A DNA stretch of 19,058 bases. Source: JAFDZV01 sp966128725 (GTDB lineage Bacteria; Bacteroidota; Ignavibacteria; OLB7). Positions 1 to 8,442 of the stretch are shown here, piece by piece (the stretch's first letter is position 1; each line of letters begins with the position of its first letter). The position numbers were made by a program, and so were the translations under genes. The notes below the pieces were generated by a model. It was not told the DNA's origin, searched no databases, and saw nothing but the letters and a program-made list of their open reading frames with translations. The stretch spans positions 1-19,058 of the forward strand of contig CBHYLN010000098.1 of assembly GCA_966128725.1 (NCBI GenBank), given 5' to 3'.

Positions 1-1
1 G

Positions 2-1264
2 ACCAACACTCTGACGGTGATCGCCACCGAGAGCTACGAGCAGTTCGCCGAGGGCCTGCAGAAGGAGATCGAGGCCGACACCGGAATCCGATTCGGGACG
101 GTGGAGCCGCACGCCTTCGCGGCGATCGCCGTTGCCGCCCCGGACGGACGCCCCGCCCCGCTGGGCGCCGTGGCCTCCGCCGAGATCTGGGAGAGCTTGC
201 GCGCAGCCGGCTATATCGACGCACAGGGACGCATTCAGGACACGTTGCGCGCGGCGCTGGCCGCCGGAACGCTGGAGGTGCCGGCGGCATATGCGGCACA
301 ACAGGAGGAGATCGCCGCGGCGCTCCGCAAGGGGGCCGGGCGGCTGGAGATCCGCAACGCGGACGAACGCCGCAGCGTGCGCCCCCGCCGCGCCATGCTG
401 GAAAGCCCGGAGTTCAAGGCGCTGTGGGAGCGGATCAAGCACCGGACCACGTATCGCGTGGAGTTCGACAACGAGCGGCTGATCGCCGACTGCACGCGCG
501 CGCTGCGCGATTGCCCACCTGTAGCGAAAACCCGCCTTCAATGGCGCACCGCCGAACTGGCGATCGGCAAGGGGGGCATCGAGACCCACGAACGCAGCAC
601 CGCCGTGAGCACGGCCCTGCAGGAGCGCGTGGAGCTTCCGGACGTGCTGACCGACCTGCAGGACCGCACGCAGCTCACGCGGCGGAGCATCGCGCGCATC
701 CTGACCGAGAGCGGCCGCCTGGACGACTTCGCCCGCAACCCCGGCCAGTTCATCGACCACGCAGCCGAGGCGATCAACCGAACCAAGCGGCTGGCGCTGG
801 TGGACGGCATCCGCTACCGCCGCCTGGGTGCCAGCCACTACTGGGCGCAGGAGCTGTTCGAGGAGGAGGAGCTGACCGGCTATCTGCGGAACATGCTGAC
901 CGAAACGCGGAAGTCGGTCTATGAGGCGGTGATCTACGACTCCGCGACGGAGGCAGCCTTCGCCGCAGGCCTGGAGAAGAACGAGGCGGTGAAAGTCTAC
1001 GCCAAGCTGCCCGGCTGGTTTACCGTGCCAACGCCGCTCGGCGCCTACAACCCGGATTGGGCGGTGGTGATCGCCACCGACGACGGCGACCGGCTCTACT
1101 TCGTGGTGGAGACCAAGAGCAGCCTGTTCGCCGACGACCTCCGCGACCGCGAGGGGGCGAAGATCACCTGCGGCCGCGCGCACTTCGAGGCCCTGCGCCC
1201 GCTGCACGAAGATCCCGCGGAATACATCGTTGCGCGGGATGTGGAGGATGTTGTGGGGAGGTGA
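2..1264 (+). CDS. res: Type III restriction endonuclease Res subunit, 3' part (5' end off window)
   Basis: This is the C-terminal 420 residues of a type III restriction-modification Res subunit, which in the family translocates on DNA with the Mod methyltransferase and cleaves unmethylated sites. The frame is open from base 2, so the gene starts before the window and the helicase core is outside it. The stretch NTLTVIATESYEQFAEGLQ near the start is typical of the segment following the Res helicase motifs. Near the C-terminus there is a PD-(D/E)xK nuclease motif: NPDWAVV with PD at visible residues 351-352, and YFVVETKSS with E370 and K372. Both catalytic positions are present, so the nuclease domain looks intact. 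The stop is at 1262-1264. The Mod gene would be expected upstream, outside the window. The segment is GC-rich like the rest of the contig. Family call is confident; activity cannot be judged without the helicase part. Confidence 0.9.
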   Translation, partial: TNTLTVIATESYEQFAEGLQKEIEADTGIRFGTVEPHAFAAIAVAAPDGRPAPLGAVASAEIWESLRAAGYIDAQGRIQDTLRAALAAGTLEVPAAYAAQQEEIAAALRKGAGRLEIRNADERRSVRPRRAMLESPEFKALWERIKHRTTYRVEFDNERLIADCTRALRDCPPVAKTRLQWRTAELAIGKGGIETHERSTAVSTALQERVELPDVLTDLQDRTQLTRRSIARILTESGRLDDFARNPGQFIDHAAEAINRTKRLALVDGIRYRRLGASHYWAQELFEEEELTGYLRNMLTETRKSVYEAVIYDSATEAAFAAGLEKNEAVKVYAKLPGWFTVPTPLGAYNPDWAVVIATDDGDRLYFVVETKSSLFADDLRDREGAKITCGRAHFEALRPLHEDPAEYIVARDVEDVVGR

Positions 1265-1326
1265 GGAGGCCCACCCTCAGCGTCCTCAACGGAAGCACCA
1301 ATCAGCACTCTCAGCAAGCAGCGCCA

Positions 1327-1713
1327 CTTTTTGGGGCGCTGAGCAGCAACCTCCGTCACGTCGACGATGACGATGACAGCCTCAAACGCAAACTGGCTGG
1401 GCTTGCTCGGAAGCCGCTTCGGCACAGTGAACTGGCGGCTTCCGGTGAGAATCGCTTCAATGCGACGGATGATGCGGCTGCAGGTCGGCTCACTGATACC
1501 ATAGGTAGTCGCGATATGGTATTGTGTGCGATACTCACGCCGGTACATCAGTGCCAGGAGCAACTGATCGGCATCCGAGAGCTTCGGTGGGCGGCCGAAT
1601 TTGCCGCTGGCGCGCTGGGCGACCTTGAGCATTGCGACGAACGTCTCATGCTCGACTCCGGTGAGTCGTTTGAAATCGAGCGATGCTTTGTCTCGGATAT
1701 CGTTATAGAACAT
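1327..1713 (-). pseudogene. IS5-family-like transposase, N-terminal fragment (IS remnant)
   Basis: About 129 residues match the N-terminal half of IS5-family (ISL2-like) DDE transposases: a start at MFYNDI, the helix-turn-helix region with GRPPKLSDADQLLLALMY and YGISEPTCSRIIRRIE, then the segment IVDVTEVAAQRPKK, which contains the first catalytic Asp context. Right after QRPKK the similarity stops. In families of this type it should continue into the YSGKKKRHT-like segment, but here the frame runs into sequence antisense to the Res gene. The +1 frame ends at a stop within about 50 bases. The element therefore lacks its C-terminal half and presumably its right end. Upstream (1756-1773) is an imperfect palindrome around TATAAT in minus-strand sense that may belong to the IS left end or its promoter. 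The fragment sits between the Res gene and the ATPase/membrane cassette, so it marks past rearrangement of this segment. A short upstream extension of the frame to 1752 exists but is unlikely to be used. Confidence 0.75.
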
Positions 1714-1834
1714 CGGCGAGTTTTTCTTGCAAACTTCGCCTGTTCCATACACTTATGAAAGAAGTCTATTATAGGACTTGACTTTCTCGGCATCACTATG
1801 TAGCTAACGTCTTCCCTGACACCGTAAATACGTG

Positions 1835-2329
1835 TTACACCGGATCATCACCACTCGATGGCACAAGATTTTCACCTTTAACCATATGCGCCATTGTCGA
1901 GACAAGAACAAACAATATCGAGGCCGTAACAAAAATCAGGATTTGCAATATCGCAAAACCCATACCTATAGGGCTGCGCCTTACTTCCGCACTGATAACC
2001 AATGCGAGCACGACATTCGAAGGTACAGCGCACAGCACAAGAAGCGCCGACGCACCCAGTAGAACACGATCGGCGCTGGTACGCCGGGCGCGAGCGAGCC
2101 CAACGGCAAACTTTACCAACGCCTGACCACTCAAAACCGATGCACCGAAGGACCATTCCGGAGATTCGAACAAACGATGGAATTCTTCAGCATGCCCCAT
2201 GACTATCGCCACAACAATCAGCGGAGACATCGCAAACAACCACTCCGTCAACGCATGCGCTATAGCAGTGGCCATACTTAGCGCTGGACTCTCTGATCGC
2301 GTACCGACTCGTTTGCGCCAAAGCATCAT
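1835..2329 (-). CDS. Small multi-pass membrane protein, second gene of ATPase cassette
   Basis: I do not recognise the family. The 164-residue product has about four hydrophobic segments: roughly residues 18-45 (around WLFAMSPLIVVAIVMG), a weaker one at 58-80 (around SGQALVKFAVGLA), 90-112 (around LLVLCAVPSNVVLALVI) and 120-148 (around FAILQILIFVTASILFVLV). It has a basic N-terminus (MMLWRKRVGTR) and a short polar tail. The start is chosen because its ATG overlaps the TGA stop of the upstream ATPase gene in an ATGA arrangement, which implies translational coupling. Longer frames reaching 2422 would run deep into the ATPase gene. No enzymatic motif is visible. In known defence modules, an ATPase coupled to a small transmembrane protein often means sensor plus membrane-disrupting effector; applying this here is inference. 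The gene is AT-rich relative to flanking genes and ends about 120 bp before the IS remnant. Confidence 0.75.
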   Translation of the reverse strand: MMLWRKRVGTRSESPALSMATAIAHALTEWLFAMSPLIVVAIVMGHAEEFHRLFESPEWSFGASVLSGQALVKFAVGLARARRTSADRVLLGASALLVLCAVPSNVVLALVISAEVRRSPIGMGFAILQILIFVTASILFVLVSTMAHMVKGENLVPSSGDDPV

Positions 2330-3837
2330 AGCCGACTCCGCTCGGTTGTAAACGGTATCACTCGTGCATCTGTATTCATTACGATTCTCAACTTGCGATA
2401 AAACATCGGGTGAACAACACATGTATCTCGATGCGAGATTGCCAGACGGTCATTCATCGCGTATTCAAAATCCGCGTCAATAAAACCAGATCGCGGATTT
2501 GAGCGATCAACGATTCCAATAATTCCAAGCTCGGCAGCTAGTTGACGAAACCGTGCCGGCGAATAATCTCCATGCCAGAACGGTGCGGATTCCGGAGCAC
2601 GACGATCAAGCTCCTTGCCTTCGAACACCATGTCTAGACCACTCAGAGAATCAACAATTCGTGTAGCATTTGGATAAATATCGCTAAACGAATTAATTAT
2701 TTCTCCCGATAACTCCATTTCGGCAGCACGTACACCTTCAACAATTTGATCATTTTCAAACTGCGGGAAGGTTCCAGCTTCAACCGCCCGCTTAGCAATC
2801 TCATTACATATCATTATCAACTGCCTCGGCCGCATCTGTGTATGACGAAGAATGTACGGCCATGTCTGCTCTTCAAAACCTCGGGAATTCCGCATCTTAC
2901 GGCCGAAATGCGGGACCCAAATTCGATCAAGAACATCACTATCGTCCTCCCAATTAACAACACCCAACTGACTCGCAGCCACGATATTATTATCCAAAAG
3001 ATATCGATACAGTCGCCAACTAATCAACCGCAGAAGATCACGAGGGCGCCACAGCAAATACACCGGATGCCGCACTGCTTTTAAGAGATTTAGCAGAACA
3101 GCCTCCTTCATGTGAGGGAACACTTCACCTGAGACAAAAACCTTCAGATAGATATACTGGTCTGTGTGCGAAGTATTGAACTCGGAAGCGTATTCAACCA
3201 ACGCGGCAAATGCGAACATCAAAGGCACATCATCTACATTATATTGCTCAAGTGTATCAATCGCCACGATAATTCTACGCTTCGATGCATACTTCACAGC
3301 ACGCCGCTTTATTGCCGGGATATTCGCTTCAGCTACAAATTTCTCAATTGTGGCTCCCATGGTACTTTCCGGACGTTCATTGAAGAAGTCCAGAAATCGC
3401 CGCAGAAGTACGGCTATACGTTCAGACGTATGCAGAGGTTCCGCATCGACCAAAGGGGAATCATGCGCAGAAGTATCCTTCTCTATCTCGCGCCCAATTA
3501 GCGACCAAATCACATACTCCCACACCTGCATAAGTTGCGGTATCGCGATTGCCCTACTATTTGAAGCAAAGATTGACACTCTTGACAGCACCTCGAGATA
3601 TACGCTACCCCGACGCGATTCAATGCATAGCGCATTGGGCATTTTTGATTGAAATGAGAAATATTGCGCCAGCGCAGTTTTTCCGGATCCGCGACGACCA
3701 ATTATCAAATAGGTTTCAGGATTGAGTGCGGATTCGTTGAACGGTGTGTTATAGAAGTACAGGTCACTGTAGCGTTTCCCGAGAGCACTAAGCTCCGCTT
3801 CACAAGCGCGAGAGCCGAATGGGTCAATTATTCTCAT
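2326..3837 (-). CDS. P-loop ATPase, Sll1717-like
   Basis: A 503-residue ATPase resembling the Sll1717 P-loop family, whose members are often annotated only as 'P-loop ATPase' or hypothetical. The N-terminus MRIIDPFGSRACEAE followed by a YFYNTPFNE segment precedes Walker A GRRGSGKT (residues 47-54). Walker B is IIVAIDTLE (189-197), with an acidic residue following the Asp. Two RPR motifs (about 264-266 in LLWRPRDLLRL and 336-338 in HTQMRPRQLI) and a C-terminal wHTH-like end with VVHPMFYRKL fit that family. No nuclease or protease motif is seen. I start at the ATG at 3837; an in-frame TTG four codons upstream is an alternative. There is no Shine-Dalgarno. The stop overlaps the membrane-protein start, so the two form one unit. 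Base composition is visibly more AT-rich than neighbours, suggesting horizontal acquisition. A role in phage defence is inferred only from context (adjacent restriction gene, IS remnant, coupled membrane protein). Confidence 0.85.
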   Translation of the reverse strand: MRIIDPFGSRACEAELSALGKRYSDLYFYNTPFNESALNPETYLIIGRRGSGKTALAQYFSFQSKMPNALCIESRRGSVYLEVLSRVSIFASNSRAIAIPQLMQVWEYVIWSLIGREIEKDTSAHDSPLVDAEPLHTSERIAVLLRRFLDFFNERPESTMGATIEKFVAEANIPAIKRRAVKYASKRRIIVAIDTLEQYNVDDVPLMFAFAALVEYASEFNTSHTDQYIYLKVFVSGEVFPHMKEAVLLNLLKAVRHPVYLLWRPRDLLRLISWRLYRYLLDNNIVAASQLGVVNWEDDSDVLDRIWVPHFGRKMRNSRGFEEQTWPYILRHTQMRPRQLIMICNEIAKRAVEAGTFPQFENDQIVEGVRAAEMELSGEIINSFSDIYPNATRIVDSLSGLDMVFEGKELDRRAPESAPFWHGDYSPARFRQLAAELGIIGIVDRSNPRSGFIDADFEYAMNDRLAISHRDTCVVHPMFYRKLRIVMNTDARVIPFTTERSRL

Positions 3838-3851
3838 TTGTTTGATCAACG

Positions 3852-3881
3852 ATTATTGCAGTTACGTGCTCCACCGTACAA
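3852..3881 (-). promoter_or_regulatory. Weak sigma70-like promoter candidate for ATPase cassette
   Basis: In minus-strand sense, TTGTAC (3876-3881) and AATAAT (3852-3857) are separated by 18 bases and lie just upstream of the ATPase start at 3837. The -10 matches five of six consensus positions and the -35 only three. The resulting leader would be very short. No TAnnTTTG element typical of Bacteroidota is visible here, which would fit an acquired cassette. Speculative. Confidence 0.2.
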
Positions 3882-4100
3882 TGGCTATCTGACAGTGGAA
3901 TTTCAGTGCGACGAGAGGAGTTTGGGGAGACACATGCATGACTTCCGACTCGACTCTCGCTATCTGGTAGATCAACGAGGTTTCAGCAGGACGAGCAACA
4001 CACGGATTTCGGGGTGGACTTAGCACACAATGTAATCGGACTACCTTCTCCCCCACCAGTACATCATCATGCGCCCCCCACGGCGGGCACCAAAAGAATA

Positions 4101-4125
4101 GGGGCACCCCTTACGAGAGTGCCCC
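4101..4125 (-). terminator. Intrinsic terminator of the BNR/PKD/LamG gene
   Basis: A perfect 7-bp stem, GGGGCAC (4101-4107) with GTGCCCC (4119-4125), has an 11-base loop. Read on the minus strand it is followed by the T-rich tract TATTCTTTT. It lies 81 bases past the stop codon of the minus-strand gene that ends at 4207, in the right orientation to terminate it. Confidence 0.65.
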
Positions 4126-4206
4126 CAACGAAGCAATCCATGTGTTTTCCGTGGTGCCTGCGACCATGCAATAACGCGGCTTCCGCAGCACACGGCGCAT
4201 CCCCCC

Positions 4207-7200
4207 CTACCTCCTCGTCACCATCACGCGCCGGCCGTTCAGCTCCACGGCGTAGACGCCGGCGGGCAGGGCCGCCAGGTTCAGGCGATACAGGAATCGC
4301 CGCGCGGGCATCAGCTCAACGTCCTGGCGCATCACCACGGCGCCGCGCATATCGGTCACGATGAGCTCGCCCTCCTCCTCAACGTCGCGCGTTATCAGGC
4401 CAAGCGTACACTCGCCGGCGCACGGGTTGGGCCACGCTGTCAGGGCGTCGGCCGACGCAAGCGCGGCGGGTGGCTCGGCGCCCAGCACGGAGGTGCCGGC
4501 CGTGGCAACGGTGAACTGCCCGGCGCTTACCAGCTCGCCCCACGATCCAAAGGCCACACGGCCGCGCAGGGAGTCGGCGGTGCGGCCAAGCGTTACTGGC
4601 GTGCCCCAGGTGTTGCGGTGTTCGTTCGGGCCGCGGGTGTAGAGCTTGAAGACGGCCGGGAAATCGCGATCGCCCGGTGTAAGCGCGCCCAGCCGATCGA
4701 ACGCGATGCTGTCCAGCGAGAACAGTTGGTTGGCGCCCCAGTTGTGCAGTATCCAATAGGCATTGGCGAACGTTTCGCGCACCGGCGGCAGGGAGTCCGG
4801 CGGAATCGAAAGCCGCGATGCCACCATCTCGCCGTTCGGGTAGGTGCCGCCTGCCGGCAGGTACAGCCGCAGGCCGGTGCCGGTGAAGTTCTTCTCGCCG
4901 CCATCGTTCACGGTCATGCGGAAGCTGCTGCCGCTTGCCACGGGCGCGGTGGAGACGGCCTGTCGACCGCCGGCGTTCAACGAGTGGGTGCCGCCAACGC
5001 GGTTGTAGAAGGACTCCGCCGTTTGCTCGTTGAACTGGAAGTGCGCAACCAGGCCGGGCTCGCCCTCCTTCGCTATCAGGTGCATGCTCTCGCGAATCTC
5101 CGCGGTGGTGAGCGCCCGGTTGTAGAACTTCATCTCATCGATCTGCCCGTTGATATCCCCTCCCTGCCCCGGCACTCCGCCGCCCACCTCGAACGGCGCG
5201 GAGGCCAGGTCGAACCCGGCGTAGTTCCCTGGCCGCGACCACGGCACGCCGTTACGATACAAAATCACGGTGTCCGGGCGCACCACGACGGCCACGTGGG
5301 TCCAGGCGCCGGAGTCGATGTTGAACGGTGAGGTGAGCTGATACGGCACGTCCTTCCAGGAGAAGGTGAGGTTGTAGGTTGGGACGTAGCCGGTGAAGGC
5401 GAAGCCGAACCCGAAGCCGACGTTGCTGCCCCAGCTCGACGCGATCTGCGAGAACCACTCCTGCTTGCCGTTCAGTTTGATCCACGCCGAAAGGGTGAAG
5501 CCGGCCGCGTTGTGCAGGCCGGGGATCGGCGCGATGGTGACGGTGTTGCCGCGGTCGGTGAGGTCCAGCGCAAGGCCGGGCACGGTGTCCACAGTGCAAT
5601 CGTTGCGCACCACGGCCACCATCTTCTCAACGGTCCTGGTGCTGGTCCCGTATTTGTTCCGCACGGTAAGCGTTACGGCGTACTCGCCAAGCGCGTTGTA
5701 CACAACGCTGGGGTTGCGCACGGTGGTCGAGCTCACGTACGAGGCGCCCGGGAAGGACCAGCTCCACTCCTGCTCGTCGTACTCCAGCGCGGAGTAGTCG
5801 TCGAAGTGGAAGGTGTCGCGCGCGCACCAGGTGGCGCGTTTGTCCACGGTTGGCGCGGCCACGGGGCGGCCGTGTTCGTACAGCGGAATCTCCCAGAACC
5901 CCATGCTGGAGGCGGCCCGCAGCTTGCCCGCACGGTAATACGGCTTGAACGCGCGAGTGTAGAAGTTGGCGGGCAAGCCCGCGCCGTAGGCGACCCAGTC
6001 GGCCATGCCCGCATTGCGATAGAACACCTTCGCGCTTGATCCGCCGATGTACACGCCGCCATCGGTACCGTACTGGTGCAGGATGTCGTGAACGGCAATG
6101 CCCGCGATTGTTGGCGTGGTAAGGTTGGTCCAGGTTTCGCCGCCGTCGGTGGTGCGGAACACTTTGTTCGCGGCGCCGCCGTTGAGCAGCCCAACCCACA
6201 ACGTGTTGGCATCACTTGCCGAGGCGGCCAGTTGCATCACGCGGCGTTCGGAGCCGGATGTGCCGGGTATCGTCGCCAGCCGTTTCCACGTTGCGCCACC
6301 ATCGGCGGTGCGCCAGATCCATCCATCCCACAGCTTGTTGGATTGTTCGCTGAGATAGATAACGTCCGGGTTCGCGCGCGATATCTCGATATGCATGGCC
6401 ATGGAATTGGTGTCCGGCAGCGCGAACACGGAGTCGTAGCTGCGCGCGCCGTTGCTGCTGCGCCATACGGTGTTGCGCCTGCCCAGCCAGACCACGTTCC
6501 AGCAGCGCGGGTCCCACTCCATCTCGCTGAACTCGGCCGGGAAGTAGCTTTCGTTGGGGAACTTGCCAACCGGGAAATACAGGGCCTGGCCGCTGATGGA
6601 ATCGGGCACGATGTAGCCGCCGATATCGGAGTGGTAGGTGCGGTTGCACTCGATCGGGTTCACGTAGCCGGTGGCCGCCTCGCCGCCGCCCAGCCGGTAG
6701 CCCACGCCCGCGTACGAGTCGCGGATGGCGGTGTTGCCGTTGTGATATCGCCCGCCAACCAGCACGTCCTGAATCCATCCGGCGCCGAAGCCCCACAGAT
6801 CGGTGGCCCATATGCCACGCATGCGGGCCTCGGAATGCGCCGTAAAGAAATCCGTGGAAAGCGTGATGCCGCCGTCGGTGGAGATCCATGCATCGCCCCC
6901 CTGCGCCTTCATTTCCTGGATGTCGGGGTGGATCGGGAACGGGCCGTAGTAGCCGCCAACCGGCGTGAAGGTGGCGCCGCCGTCGACCGACTTGAACGCC
7001 GTTGTGGTGCCCACGATAAGCTGATCGGCATTCCCCGGCGCGGCCATGATGCTCAGGTCGTAGTAGCCCTGGCCGTTATCCATCTTCAGCGCGTCGGTGC
7101 CCCCGCTGGCCGTAACGCGCCATGTGTCGCCGGCGTCGTCGCTGCGCAGGATGCGCGGGCCGCTGGCGGTGAGCAGCACGGCGTACACGCGCGAGGGGTT

Positions 7201-8229
7201 CGCCGGAGTAACACACAGGCGGCCGCCGCCATCGGAGACCAGATCGTTTACCCACCCGGTCGGGCGGATGGTGAACGTGCGGCCGGCGTCCACGGACTTC
7301 CAGATCTCGTAGCGCTTCGCGCTGGTGTTCAGGCGCATCGCGATCACCACATCGCCGTTGTTCGGGATCATCTCCAGATCGCATACGGAGCGGTCCAGCG
7401 TGCGGGTCCAACTGCTGCCGGCGTCGTCGCTGCGATAGAACCCGTCGGACGTGCCGGCCACCATCTTCGTCTGATTGGTTGGGCTCACCTCGATATCGTA
7501 GACCCACAGGTCCTGCTTGCTCAGCACGTACTTCCAGGTGCCGCCGCCGTCGGTGGTGCGTATGATGCCGTTGCCAACGCCGCAGTACACGATGTTCGGG
7601 TTGGTGGGGTGGATCTCCACCGCCTCGGAGTTGGTGGCAAGCCCCACGTCGCGGAACTCCCAGCTGGCCCCCTTGTCCGTCGTCTTGAAGAATCCCCCCG
7701 TCTCCGTGAAGCAGTACAGGATGTTCGGGTTCGAGGGCGAGACATCGAACGCGTAGATGTTGACCTGCCACGGCAACGACTGCCGAACGCCCGAGCCGTT
7801 GTAGTTCACCGTTTCCACCGGGCCAACGTTGGTCCACGTGTTCGCCTGGGTTGGCGACGCCGTCGGTTGCGCCGCCGGTTGCGCCGCAGGCCGGGCCGCG
7901 CGCTCCTCCAGGCTTGCGGCAAGCGCCTCGGCCGTGGGCCGGCGCAGCGTGCCGTCGGCCGCGATGAACGGCTCGTTCAGGTGGCGCCACCGCCGGTAGT
8001 AGCGCGTGTACTGGTCACGCTCGTACGGATGGACCGCGTAGTAGGCCAGGTATGCGCTGTCGACGCGATGCACGTTCGGTGTGGGTTCGTACAGGTACCG
8101 CGCCCACTCCGGCATCGAGGCGGAAGCGGCCGGCCGGGCCATCGAGAGCGGCGACTGGGCGCGCCCAAGGCTTGCGGCGGCGGCGGCGAACACGAACATC
8201 AGGCAGAGCAGACGGTGACGAATGACCAT
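4207..8229 (-). CDS. Secreted Asp-box (BNR/sortilin-like) protein with PKD, LamG-like and T9SS sorting domains
   Basis: A 1340-residue exported surface or extracellular protein. Start at ATG 8229 gives a classical signal peptide (MVIRHRLLCLMFVFAAAAAS, cleavage near residue 24); a longer frame to 8379 would bury it. After a linker rich in Ala-Pro-Gln (about 110-125) come at least nine Asp-box motifs between residues ~180 and ~700, such as TTDKGASW, TTDGGGTW, SDDAGSSW, SDDAGDTW, TADGGATW and TTDGGETW, indicating beta-propeller folding of the sortilin/BNR type. A PKD domain (~805-875, ending YAVTLTVRNKYG) and a LamG/concanavalin-like domain (~885-1055, FTLSAWIKLN...IDEMKFYNRAL) follow. The last ~78 residues are a T9SS type-A sorting tail (AWPNPC, then LPAGVYAVELNGRRV). 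Substrate is unknown; carbohydrate or surface binding is inferred from LamG/PKD. It is transcribed alone and followed by a terminator. A weak TATCTTTC -7-like element lies at 8294-8301. Confidence 0.92.
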   Translation of the reverse strand: MVIRHRLLCLMFVFAAAAASLGRAQSPLSMARPAASASMPEWARYLYEPTPNVHRVDSAYLAYYAVHPYERDQYTRYYRRWRHLNEPFIAADGTLRRPTAEALAASLEERAARPAAQPAAQPTASPTQANTWTNVGPVETVNYNGSGVRQSLPWQVNIYAFDVSPSNPNILYCFTETGGFFKTTDKGASWEFRDVGLATNSEAVEIHPTNPNIVYCGVGNGIIRTTDGGGTWKYVLSKQDLWVYDIEVSPTNQTKMVAGTSDGFYRSDDAGSSWTRTLDRSVCDLEMIPNNGDVVIAMRLNTSAKRYEIWKSVDAGRTFTIRPTGWVNDLVSDGGGRLCVTPANPSRVYAVLLTASGPRILRSDDAGDTWRVTASGGTDALKMDNGQGYYDLSIMAAPGNADQLIVGTTTAFKSVDGGATFTPVGGYYGPFPIHPDIQEMKAQGGDAWISTDGGITLSTDFFTAHSEARMRGIWATDLWGFGAGWIQDVLVGGRYHNGNTAIRDSYAGVGYRLGGGEAATGYVNPIECNRTYHSDIGGYIVPDSISGQALYFPVGKFPNESYFPAEFSEMEWDPRCWNVVWLGRRNTVWRSSNGARSYDSVFALPDTNSMAMHIEISRANPDVIYLSEQSNKLWDGWIWRTADGGATWKRLATIPGTSGSERRVMQLAASASDANTLWVGLLNGGAANKVFRTTDGGETWTNLTTPTIAGIAVHDILHQYGTDGGVYIGGSSAKVFYRNAGMADWVAYGAGLPANFYTRAFKPYYRAGKLRAASSMGFWEIPLYEHGRPVAAPTVDKRATWCARDTFHFDDYSALEYDEQEWSWSFPGASYVSSTTVRNPSVVYNALGEYAVTLTVRNKYGTSTRTVEKMVAVVRNDCTVDTVPGLALDLTDRGNTVTIAPIPGLHNAAGFTLSAWIKLNGKQEWFSQIASSWGSNVGFGFGFAFTGYVPTYNLTFSWKDVPYQLTSPFNIDSGAWTHVAVVVRPDTVILYRNGVPWSRPGNYAGFDLASAPFEVGGGVPGQGGDINGQIDEMKFYNRALTTAEIRESMHLIAKEGEPGLVAHFQFNEQTAESFYNRVGGTHSLNAGGRQAVSTAPVASGSSFRMTVNDGGEKNFTGTGLRLYLPAGGTYPNGEMVASRLSIPPDSLPPVRETFANAYWILHNWGANQLFSLDSIAFDRLGALTPGDRDFPAVFKLYTRGPNEHRNTWGTPVTLGRTADSLRGRVAFGSWGELVSAGQFTVATAGTSVLGAEPPAALASADALTAWPNPCAGECTLGLITRDVEEEGELIVTDMRGAVVMRQDVELMPARRFLYRLNLAALPAGVYAVELNGRRVMVTRR

Positions 8230-8357
8230 GACGATCCGGAGATTTCTGGACGGAAACGTGCGCGTGCGCCGAACGGCACGCGGCGAGTTGGGCGAAAGAT
8301 AGAGAGGGGCGCGGGGAATAGGAAGCGATACGGTGGTGGGGATACGCCAGAGCCGTG

Positions 8358-8405
8358 AGACACGGCGGACGCGGGACACGGCAGCCGCGGGACACGACGG
8401 CCGCG
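8358..8405. repeat. 16-bp imperfect tandem repeat, three units
   Basis: Three consecutive 16-base units of the type ggacacggcagccgcg occupy 8358-8373, 8374-8389 and 8390-8405. The second and third differ at two positions and the first at three. They lie about 130-175 bases upstream of the secreted-protein start and encode nothing recognisable. Confidence 0.75.
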
Positions 8406-8442
8406 AGTGGCATTATGCCGCGGGGCCTGCGCGAAGCAACCG

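Larger units (their letters stand above)
3838..4206. other. Intergenic region between ATPase cassette and secreted-protein gene
   Basis: This stretch holds the presumed promoter of the ATPase cassette at its left end and the terminator of the secreted BNR/PKD/LamG gene at 4101-4125. Short open frames cross it (for example 3862-4107 on minus), but they show no recognisable motif, start signal or credible composition. I see nothing else in it. Confidence 0.5.

Noticed and set aside
1287..1340. Programmed frameshift producing a full transposase at the CCCCAAAAAG site
   Set aside because: The slip site looks tempting, but the +1 frame ends after about 15 residues and no C-terminal DDE half exists in any frame, so the element is simply truncated.
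3862..4107. 81-codon minus-strand frame upstream of the ATPase
   Set aside because: No motif, no start signal, covers the terminator hairpin; considered chance.
6076..8358. 760-codon plus-strand open frame
   Set aside because: It is entirely antisense to the BNR/PKD/LamG gene, which has signal peptide, domains and sorting tail. The plus frame gives a low-complexity Arg/Val/His-rich product caused by GC-rich third positions.
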